20,000 nucleotides of DNA from Bacteroides sp. CAG:1060. Lineage in GTDB: Bacteria; Bacteroidota; Bacteroidia; Bacteroidales; UBA932. Position numbers and translations under genes: made by a program. The DNA is taken from positions 1 to 20,000 of the forward strand of contig HF986267.1 of assembly GCA_000432655.1 (NCBI GenBank). Reading direction: 5' to 3'. The notes under the pieces were generated by a model, which did no database searches, was not told where the DNA came from, and was given only the letters and a program-made list of their open reading frames with translations. How positions within the stretch are numbered: position 1 is the first letter of the stretch; the number at the start of each line of letters is the position of its first letter. Positions 7,793 to 14,783 of this stretch are shown here, in pieces.

Positions 7793-8524
7793 ATGAAAAG
7801 AACAATTATTTCAGCAGCGCTTGCCTTTATTGCGTTTCTGACGTCCTGCACAAAGCAGGGGGAGCGTCAGGATGGCGGCGTGCGAATTGCTCTGGCTCCG
7901 CTGACGGACATTGTGGACGTCACTACCAAGAGCAATGTGAGCGATTTTACCACGCTCCCGCAGGCGAAAGACTTCAAGGTGGAAATTACAGACAGCAGGG
8001 ACAATGTCACTCCTGTTGCCAATATCGGAGATGTGGTGACCCTTCCTGCCGGAAATTACTCGGCGAGTGCGGTTTACGGCAGTTTGTCGGACGAAGGTTT
8101 TGATAAGCCGTGCTTTAAGGGGACCCAGACCTTCACGGTAACCGGCGGACAGACCGGGGACGTGAAGATTACGGTGAAACTCGCCGGCAGTATTGTGCGT
8201 TTTGCATTCACTGAGAATTTTGTCAATTATTACAGGGACTACACTTTTACTCTCACTACCGGCAACAATACCGTCATTTCAGTCCCTAAGAACGAGACAC
8301 GCGCGGTGTTTATGGATGCATATCAGTTCAAGGTAAAAGGCGAACTGACCAATCAGGCCGGAAAGGTGCAGAGCTTTTCCGAAAAGGAATTCAAGAATCT
8401 TGCGCCGGCCACTTGTTATACGCTTAAATTCGATGCGTCCAATGTTGGCGGAAGTTCCATTACGATAAGCTTTGACGATACTGTCGTGGATGCGGATTTG
8501 ATTGATGTTGATTTGAATGACTGA
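7793..8524 (+). CDS. DUF4493-family surface lipoprotein
   Basis: A 243-residue lipoprotein with Cys19 in the lipobox FLTSC. The rest fits one DUF4493 domain. It starts near residue 30 (VRIALAPL) with a VTTKS step at 43-47, then a LPAGNYSASA turn (84-93), the hallmark GFDKPCFKGTQTFTV (102-116), and the NFVNYYRDYTFTL segment. It ends in the acidic VVDADLIDVDLND. DUF4493 has no established biochemical role and occurs in exported Bacteroidales proteins. The gene lies 12 bases after the fimbrillin-like gene and only four bases before the most likely start of the next DUF4493 gene, implying translational coupling. Confidence 0.82.
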   Translation: MKRTIISAALAFIAFLTSCTKQGERQDGGVRIALAPLTDIVDVTTKSNVSDFTTLPQAKDFKVEITDSRDNVTPVANIGDVVTLPAGNYSASAVYGSLSDEGFDKPCFKGTQTFTVTGGQTGDVKITVKLAGSIVRFAFTENFVNYYRDYTFTLTTGNNTVISVPKNETRAVFMDAYQFKVKGELTNQAGKVQSFSEKEFKNLAPATCYTLKFDASNVGGSSITISFDDTVVDADLIDVDLND

Positions 8525-8528
8525 GATT

Positions 8529-9779
8529 ATGAAAATAAGACAAATACTGTTAACGGCACTTGCGACCCTGTCGCTTGTGTCTTGTGTGGATGACAAATTC
8601 CACTATGGCGGATCGTCCGCTCTTAAGGGAACGCTGTCTCTGAGCGGAATGGACATTGACTATTCCGAAGAGATGACTACGCCTACCAAGGCTGGAGCTG
8701 CCGACGGAAACTATATGCTTTACATATACAATTCTTCGGAAGAGCTTGTATGGTCCGGAACTTATGGTTCGGTGAAGCAGGATGGACAGGAGGGTATTTC
8801 CCTTCTTGCCGGAGATTACAGACTTGATGTCAGATCTTCGTCTTCTGGAGTGCCTGACGCCAAGTTCTCGACTCCTGTATATGGTGTTAGTGAGGCATTT
8901 TCAATAGAAGCCGGAAAGACTACATCCATAGGTGCGATTACCTGTACTCTTCTTCAGAGCGCCGTATCTGTCCGCTACAATGACGATTTTCTCGCCATGG
9001 TGACCGGAGACGGCAAGTCAACGGTTGAGGTCGCTTCCGGATTTCCGCTCGAATATGTTCTGAACTATAATGACGGTCGGCCGAAATACGAGCAGCGTAT
9101 AGGATATTTTGCCGTGAACGGCGACAATTCCACCATGACTGTGACATTCAAGGGTGGAATAGAAGGAAAGAATCAGAAGATGACCACTACCATTACCGGT
9201 ATCAAAGCGCGTGACTATCATATTGTCACGTTCATGAAGAAGGTGGACGAGTCCGGTAATGTGTCTGTCGGTATCGAGATAGACGGGCTTATAGCCGATG
9301 TGGAACTTGACAATGATGCGCAGGGAGAGGAAAGCGGGGATGGCAATGATCCGGACGCTCCTGTCGGAGACGGAGGAATAGATCTTGTCAGCACCTGTGA
9401 ATATAACATTTCCAATCCTGTGAACGTTCCTGCCGTGGGCGAGCCGTTCTCTTTCACGATGAAGGCGCAGGTGCCTAACGGAACCCTTAAATTTACCGTA
9501 GATATAGAATCTACCAATGAGGACTTTATAAATTCGGTAAATACCGTGGGCGGTACGAAATTGGATCTTATCAATCCTTCTGAGGCGGCTATGGGAATCT
9601 TTGATATCGTTCCTTTCCCTCATGGAGCCGAACTTCTCGGAAAGACGGAAATTCTGTTTGACCTTTCGAATGCGCAGGCACCTCTTCGCGGATTTGCAGG
9701 CACGCACACATTTACCATGAATGTTGTGGACAAGAAGGGTTGCAAGAAGAGCATTCCTATTGTATTGGTTGTAGAATAA
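8529..9779 (+). CDS. DUF4493-type lipoprotein with extra C-terminal beta domain
   Basis: A 416-residue lipoprotein with Cys19 (LSLVSC) followed by VDDK. Acidic residues just after the Cys resemble the Bacteroidota surface-export signal. Residues about 33-258 look like DUF4493: GTLSLSG, a PTKAG step at 52-56, LLAGDYRLDV, then FSIEAGKTTSIGAI. An acidic Gly/Asp-rich linker (261-283) leads to a second beta domain (284-416, starting DLVSTCEYNIS) of no recognised family. The chosen ATG is 8529. An alternative ATG at 8517 overlaps the previous stop by eight bases and adds MTEI without harming the signal peptide, so either could be used. The role is unknown; a structural or adhesive subunit of the same surface assembly is likely. 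Confidence 0.78.
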   Translation: MKIRQILLTALATLSLVSCVDDKFHYGGSSALKGTLSLSGMDIDYSEEMTTPTKAGAADGNYMLYIYNSSEELVWSGTYGSVKQDGQEGISLLAGDYRLDVRSSSSGVPDAKFSTPVYGVSEAFSIEAGKTTSIGAITCTLLQSAVSVRYNDDFLAMVTGDGKSTVEVASGFPLEYVLNYNDGRPKYEQRIGYFAVNGDNSTMTVTFKGGIEGKNQKMTTTITGIKARDYHIVTFMKKVDESGNVSVGIEIDGLIADVELDNDAQGEESGDGNDPDAPVGDGGIDLVSTCEYNISNPVNVPAVGEPFSFTMKAQVPNGTLKFTVDIESTNEDFINSVNTVGGTKLDLINPSEAAMGIFDIVPFPHGAELLGKTEILFDLSNAQAPLRGFAGTHTFTMNVVDKKGCKKSIPIVLVVE

Positions 9780-9784
9780 GGAGG
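9778..9784 (+). promoter_or_regulatory. Shine-Dalgarno-like site before the DUF4493-PCMD gene
   Basis: AAGGAGG overlaps the previous stop codon and sits eight bases before the ATG at 9793. This is ideal geometry for a classical ribosome-binding site, which is rare in this phylum and not seen before the other genes here. It may be coincidental. Confidence 0.35.
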
Positions 9785-9792
9785 GGAGAGTT

Positions 9793-11616
9793 ATGAATAG
9801 GAAATTGATTTATACGGGTTTTGCTGCTATTGTAGCATTGGCTTCCTGTCAGAGTTCTTTGGACAACGGCAATGCTGCGGGTTCCCTTTCCGTAAGTGTA
9901 AGCACTGAGGCCACGAAAGCGGCGATGAGCGCGGATGAACTTCTTGCCAATGCGGACGTACGCATCTACAAGGATGATTTTTCCGGAATGGTGCGTCATT
10001 ACAAATATTCTCAGATGCCGGAATCGGTGTTTCTTCCCGTTGGAGGCTATAGAGTGGATGTTATTGCCGGCGAAGCTGCAAAAGAAGCACCTTCGGTAGC
10101 TTCATGGGATCAGAAGAGCTATAAGGGCAGTGCTCCGGTCACGATACAGGCATCCAAGAATGCGAGCGTGACTGTAGCCGCCAAGGTGGGTAGCGTTGTT
10201 TCCAATGTAAGTTTTGACTCTTCCGTATCGCAGTTCTTCTCCGATGGCTTCAAATGCACCATCGGTCTGAGTGCGGATGATGCGTCTCAGCAGCTTGAGT
10301 ATAAAGTTGCTGAAAGCGGAAAGGACGGATATTTTATCGCATCGGGGTTTGAGCCGTCTTTGTATTGGACATTCTCCGGAAAATTGCTTTCCAGCGGTGC
10401 GGAATTCACAAAATCCGGGACCATACCTGCAGTTGAAGGCGGAAAAAGATATAAGCTTGCACTCAAGTATGTGGAGAAAAACGGTCTTGTGGACGTTACC
10501 ATACTTGTGGATGATTCGCTAAACGACATATACGACGACATTATCTTTGTCCCTGTGTCCACGGGTATTGCTCCTACGGGCAGATATGACGTTTGGGGCG
10601 GACATTTTGTGGCGTTTGCCGATGTGGATGAAGGTGAATACAGCCAGGATGGAGTGTTCTTTGAATATAGGGAGAAGAACGCTTCAGACTGGGTTCGCTC
10701 CTCTTCTGCGACGCGTGTTTCCGAGGGGAGCTATCGCGCTGAGATAGGCGGGCTCAAGGGTTCGACCGAGTATGAATACAGGCTTGTGGTGACCAAGTTG
10801 GGCGGTGGAGAAGAAGTGATAGACGGAATCTCTACAGTCACTACGGACAATACGCCTGATGTCCCTAATTCAAGTTTTGAGACATTGAGCCACACCGAGA
10901 GCAAGAACTATTACTCTTTCTATGACCCTGCATCTTCGGACGACAGTCTCAAGAGCAAATGGTGGTGCAGTGGAAACAAGGGTTCCACCACTGTGGGAAG
11001 CAGCTATCAGATAACATATCCTGATACTGCCGACAAAAAGGACGGTGAGCGGTCCGTATGTCTTGAGTCGAGATACGTCATTGTCAAGTTTGCTGCAGGA
11101 AACCTTTTCTCCGGCAGGTTCGGCGAGACTATCGGCACTAGCGGCGGTACGGTATTCTTCGGTCGTCCGTTCACGGCCCGTCCTACAGCTATGCGCCTGT
11201 GGGTCAAATATACTGGTGGGAAAATCAATCAGATTCAGAGCAATGCTCCGTCCGGCGTGAAAAAAGGAGATTGGGACAAGGCGTCTCTTCGTATCGCACT
11301 TGGCACCTGGGATTACAAGAAGTATGGCGGTGATTCCGACAGTCCTATTCTGGTGAATACTACGGATGTGAGCACGTTTGTGGATTTCGCAACGGATGAG
11401 TCCACCATAGCTTTCGGTGAGAAAATCATCGAGTCGGACGAGTCTGACAGCACAAACGCATGGCAGCAGGTAACCATTCCTTTGGATTATCACAATACAT
11501 CCAAGATGCCTACTCATATAGTGATCAGTTTTGCATCCAGTATGTACGGAGACTATTTTACCGGATATGTCGGAAGCAAGTTGTGGGTGGACAAACTGGA
11601 ACTTCTATACGAATAG
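9793..11616 (+). CDS. DUF4493 + Fn3-like + PCMD lipoprotein
   Basis: A 607-residue multidomain lipoprotein with Cys19 (VALASC). Residues about 30-245 form a DUF4493 domain with an EATKAA step at 39-44. Residues about 250-352 form a fibronectin-III-like strand set (FFEYREKNASDWV, LKGSTEYEYRLV). From VPNSSFE (357-363) to the end is the PCMD domain (putative carbohydrate metabolism domain), with the motifs GNKGSTTVGSSY, YVIVKFAAGN, GTSGGT and the terminal GSKLWVDKLELLYE. PCMD is a jelly-roll-type domain of unproven activity; carbohydrate binding is an inference. Over residues 371-470 it matches the last gene of the operon at about 66 of 100 positions without gaps. It follows the previous gene by 13 bases and precedes the barrel gene by 6. 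Confidence 0.85.
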   Translation: MNRKLIYTGFAAIVALASCQSSLDNGNAAGSLSVSVSTEATKAAMSADELLANADVRIYKDDFSGMVRHYKYSQMPESVFLPVGGYRVDVIAGEAAKEAPSVASWDQKSYKGSAPVTIQASKNASVTVAAKVGSVVSNVSFDSSVSQFFSDGFKCTIGLSADDASQQLEYKVAESGKDGYFIASGFEPSLYWTFSGKLLSSGAEFTKSGTIPAVEGGKRYKLALKYVEKNGLVDVTILVDDSLNDIYDDIIFVPVSTGIAPTGRYDVWGGHFVAFADVDEGEYSQDGVFFEYREKNASDWVRSSSATRVSEGSYRAEIGGLKGSTEYEYRLVVTKLGGGEEVIDGISTVTTDNTPDVPNSSFETLSHTESKNYYSFYDPASSDDSLKSKWWCSGNKGSTTVGSSYQITYPDTADKKDGERSVCLESRYVIVKFAAGNLFSGRFGETIGTSGGTVFFGRPFTARPTAMRLWVKYTGGKINQIQSNAPSGVKKGDWDKASLRIALGTWDYKKYGGDSDSPILVNTTDVSTFVDFATDESTIAFGEKIIESDESDSTNAWQQVTIPLDYHNTSKMPTHIVISFASSMYGDYFTGYVGSKLWVDKLELLYE

Positions 11617-11622
11617 AACATT

Positions 11623-12369
11623 ATGCGCGGTGCCCTTACAAAGATATTGCTGGTGTCGATGATGCTTGTCGCTCTTGCCTATGAGGCGGGAGCGCAGCGT
11701 TATGACCGCGGCTATGACTTCTCCAAGTCAGGTGTGTTCGTAAAGAAAGGCACTTGGGTGGCCGGCGGCACTGCAAATTATTCCATTCATCACAACGACA
11801 ATTATGAGTTCCTCGTAGCCGACAATATCAACTCTGTCGGATACAAGTTGAGTGTCAGCCCGGCATTCTGCTATATGCTCAAGAACAATCTCGGTGTGGG
11901 CCTTAGAATGGAGTATTCCAGAAATATGTTCAAGCTTGACACGGCAGCTGTGAATGTGGCCGGTACTACTATCAGCATCAAGAATTATCACTTGATAAAG
12001 CAGATGATTACCACCAAGGCCATATTGAGGAATTATATCCCGATAGGGGATTCCAAGCGCTTCGCCATGTTCAACGAGACACAGCTTTCTTTTGGATTCG
12101 GGCAGGGCAAGGTCCTTAATGGCAATGGTCCGTATCCTCAGGGTTCGTATGACATCATCACCAATTTCGGCCTCAACCTCTGCCCGGGACTGATGGCTTT
12201 TGCCGACGAGCATTTCGCCGTCGAGGTGACAGTCAATATGCTGGGTCTCAATATCTCTCACGTGGATCAGACACACAATCAGGTTTACCATGGCAGTCGC
12301 AATTCCACATCCGTCAATTTCCGAGTCAATGTCCTTTCGGTCGGGGTCGGCCTGTATTATTACTTGTAG
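11623..12369 (+). CDS. outer-membrane beta-barrel candidate, first of a pair
   Basis: A 248-residue protein with a signal peptide probably cleaved after Ala24 (EAGA-Q), not a lipoprotein. The mature part alternates polar and hydrophobic residues in short strands separated by turns (WVAGGTANYSI, YKLSVSPAFCYML, LGVGLRMEYS, ETQLSFGFGQGK) and ends in VGVGLYYYL. This fits a small outer-membrane beta-barrel of about 8-10 strands. No named porin family is recognised. The neighbour downstream is a diverged homologue. Position between lipoprotein genes suggests a membrane anchor or export partner for the surface proteins, or a small pore; this is inference. It ends three bases before the next start. 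Confidence 0.75.
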   Translation: MRGALTKILLVSMMLVALAYEAGAQRYDRGYDFSKSGVFVKKGTWVAGGTANYSIHHNDNYEFLVADNINSVGYKLSVSPAFCYMLKNNLGVGLRMEYSRNMFKLDTAAVNVAGTTISIKNYHLIKQMITTKAILRNYIPIGDSKRFAMFNETQLSFGFGQGKVLNGNGPYPQGSYDIITNFGLNLCPGLMAFADEHFAVEVTVNMLGLNISHVDQTHNQVYHGSRNSTSVNFRVNVLSVGVGLYYYL

Positions 12370-12372
12370 TAT

Positions 12373-13167
12373 ATGGGTAGAAAAGGGATTTTTATTGTTC
12401 TGATGCTGCTGATGGCGTTCCCGTCAGGGCTTGCAGCTCGCGAAAAGGATAAGACTCCGTTGAAGATGGGCGCTTTGATTGAGCCGGCGGATTCCGCGAA
12501 AGCATACGGACGTCGCCTGGAACAGCGGCTTTTTATCACTAAGGGGGAGTTCGGTGTAGGTGCTCAGTTCTCATATCTTGACCTTGCCAGCAGTGACAGC
12601 CAGGTGCTGATGCTGCTTCAGAATTTCAATGCCTATGCCAAGACCTTCAGCGTATCTCCTTTGGTGTCGTATGCGTTTGCCGATAACCGGTCCGTGGGTA
12701 TCCAGATGAAGTATTCCACATCTGACGTTGCAGTCTCCCAGGCGGATTTGAGCCTTCTGAGTGAAGACCTTAAACTGGACATAAAGGATGTGGAAGCCCA
12801 TGACAACTCCATTCAGACTTCCGTGTTCTATCGCTCCTGTATCGGGCTTGACAGCTATGGCAGATTCGGACTGTTCAATGATATTCTGCTGTCTTATACG
12901 AGGGGACGCACATCCTTTATACATGACGGTGCCGGGATGGATGCGTACACTATTTCCAACAGGGTGGGACTCAGTCTTCATCCGGGGCTGGAACTATTTG
13001 TCACCAATAATATCAGCGTGCATTTCTCGATAGAAATCGGAGGCGTGTCATATACCGGCACCAAGTGTATCAAGGCCGGTAGCGTGACGGGAAGAAGGGA
13101 TGCGTCCAATGCGCGTTTCTATCTTGATATGACCGATATAGCGTTTGGAATGACGCTTCATTTATAG
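12373..13167 (+). CDS. outer-membrane beta-barrel candidate, second of a pair
   Basis: A 264-residue exported protein with a signal peptide probably cleaved after Ala22 (GLAA-R). It shares the strand layout of the preceding protein: FSVSPLVSYAFADNRSVGIQ aligns with LSVSPAFCYMLKNNLGVGLR, LSLHPGLELF with LNLCPGLMAF, and both end in a Gly-containing strand closing on Leu (FGMTLHL here). This makes them old tandem paralogues with low identity. It has an additional charged N-terminal segment (residues 23-50) before the first strand. Probably a small beta-barrel in the outer membrane; substrate or partner unknown. It lies three bases after its paralogue and three bases before the last gene of the operon. 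Confidence 0.73.
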   Translation: MGRKGIFIVLMLLMAFPSGLAAREKDKTPLKMGALIEPADSAKAYGRRLEQRLFITKGEFGVGAQFSYLDLASSDSQVLMLLQNFNAYAKTFSVSPLVSYAFADNRSVGIQMKYSTSDVAVSQADLSLLSEDLKLDIKDVEAHDNSIQTSVFYRSCIGLDSYGRFGLFNDILLSYTRGRTSFIHDGAGMDAYTISNRVGLSLHPGLELFVTNNISVHFSIEIGGVSYTGTKCIKAGSVTGRRDASNARFYLDMTDIAFGMTLHL

Positions 13168-13170
13168 ATT

Positions 13171-14775
13171 ATGAAGAAAATATCAGTGCTTATAATGTTG
13201 GCGGCTTTGCCGTTGCTGAGTTGCATACGCAACGATATCCCGTTTCCTGTCATTGTGGCCGGATTTGAGTCCATGAGTGTGCCTTCGGCCGAATCCGTGA
13301 ACATAGACGGACAGAAGCAGCGTGTGGATATAGTCCTTAAGGAAGTTGCGGACATTCATAAGGTGGAAGTCAGGGATGTGGTATATACGGATGCTTCAGT
13401 GAAGGCTTCGTGGAATATCGAGGGAATCCATGACCTGTCCCGTCCGGTGAGGATAACTTTGAGCACTTTCGATGACTATGAGTGGTGCGTGTCGGCGACA
13501 CAGCCTATAAAAAGATGGTTTACGGTGTCTTCGCAGGTGGGAGAGTCTGTGATTGATGTGGCCAATTGCCGCGTGATTGCGCGGGTGTCCGCCTCTGCTG
13601 ACCTTAAGAATCTGAGCATCACTTCGTGTAAGCTCGGTCCGGAATCGATTTCGGCATATACTCCGGAAATATCCACAATCCGGGACTTCTCCAGCGTTCA
13701 ATCGATTCTTGTTGTATATGGGGACACCAAGGAGATATGGAATATCTATATTGAAAAGAGCACTTCGTCCGTGCGTATGACGAGAACCGATGCGTGGACA
13801 AAGGTCGTATGGCTGTCTGCCGAAGGTGTTTCCGGGCAGAAAAACGGATTCCGGTACAGAGAAAAGGGGACGACGCAGTGGGTGGATGTGTCCGAAGTAG
13901 AATCTGCCGGAGGAGCGTTCTCCGTGAAGATTTCAGACCTCAAGCCTATGACTGAATATGAATGTGTCGCTTATTCCGGTAAGGAGGAAACTGATGTGGT
14001 GACATTCCGAACGGAGGCTGAAGTGCCGATTCCGAATGCCGGATTTGAGGTCTATTCCAAGGCGGAGTCATCTAAATATTATTCCTTCTATGATCCGGAG
14101 TCCGGGGAGCCTTCTCTGACTACGAAATGGTGGGACAGCGGCAACAAGGGCTCTACTACGGTCGGTTCGAGCTACACCATCACTATGCCGGATACTGACG
14201 ATAAAGTGGAAGGAAGGTCCTCTCTTCTGATGGCCTCCACTTATGTCATTGTCAAATTCGCTGCCGGGAACATATTTACCGGTGAGTTCGGAAAGACGAT
14301 AGGCACAAGCGGCGGTACCATAAGGCTTGGACGACCTTTTACCGTGCGCCCTCAGAAGCTTACATTCTGGATGAAGTACAAGGCCGGTATAATTACTGAC
14401 AAGACTTTCGGCGGCGCACCTGACGGGGACCCTACCAAGCCTGGAGACAGGGATAGAGGCACGTTGTGGATAGCGCTCGGAGACTGGGATTATCACAAGT
14501 ACGGCGGCACTACGGATTCCCCTATAGAGGTGAACACTACCGACCGGAGCACATTCTTTGACCCGGATGGGGGAAATGTGATAGCTTATGGCCAGTTCGT
14601 CGCCGACAAGGATATCAATGAGTGGATGAAGGTGGAGATTCCTCTTCAATACAAATCCACATCCCGAAAGCCGACGCACATAATCATTTCAGCAGCATCG
14701 AGCATGCTTGGTGACTATTTTACCGGTGCTGCCGGTTCCAAGATGTGGATTGATGATATCAGACTTGAGTACTAA
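13171..14775 (+). CDS. PCMD-domain lipoprotein
   Basis: A 534-residue lipoprotein with Cys18 (LPLLSC). Residues about 20-200 are a different N-terminal region from the other PCMD protein: two or so beta domains rich in SVxVDG-type strands, not clearly DUF4493. Residues 203-283 are Fn3-like (FRYREKGTTQWVDV, LKPMTEYECVAY). The PCMD domain runs from IPNAGFE (287-293) to the end (GSKMWIDDIRLEY). The Fn3-like plus PCMD block is a paralogue of that in the DUF4493-PCMD gene upstream, but silent sites differ widely, so the duplication is not recent. It is the last gene of the operon; its stop is eight bases from the stop of the convergent GH67 gene, with no terminator hairpin in between. Confidence 0.83.
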   Translation: MKKISVLIMLAALPLLSCIRNDIPFPVIVAGFESMSVPSAESVNIDGQKQRVDIVLKEVADIHKVEVRDVVYTDASVKASWNIEGIHDLSRPVRITLSTFDDYEWCVSATQPIKRWFTVSSQVGESVIDVANCRVIARVSASADLKNLSITSCKLGPESISAYTPEISTIRDFSSVQSILVVYGDTKEIWNIYIEKSTSSVRMTRTDAWTKVVWLSAEGVSGQKNGFRYREKGTTQWVDVSEVESAGGAFSVKISDLKPMTEYECVAYSGKEETDVVTFRTEAEVPIPNAGFEVYSKAESSKYYSFYDPESGEPSLTTKWWDSGNKGSTTVGSSYTITMPDTDDKVEGRSSLLMASTYVIVKFAAGNIFTGEFGKTIGTSGGTIRLGRPFTVRPQKLTFWMKYKAGIITDKTFGGAPDGDPTKPGDRDRGTLWIALGDWDYHKYGGTTDSPIEVNTTDRSTFFDPDGGNVIAYGQFVADKDINEWMKVEIPLQYKSTSRKPTHIIISAASSMLGDYFTGAAGSKMWIDDIRLEY

Positions 14776-14783
14776 GTCTCAGT

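Noticed and set aside
8517..8528. Alternative start of the second DUF4493 gene overlapping the previous stop
   Set aside because: It is possible, but adds only MTEI before a normal MK-type signal peptide; 8529 was preferred and the alternative is noted in the entry.
9793..14775. Repeated PCMD-coding segments as a recent DNA repeat or recombination pair
   Set aside because: Protein blocks are similar, but silent positions differ throughout, so there is no long nucleotide identity to support recent duplication or active recombination.
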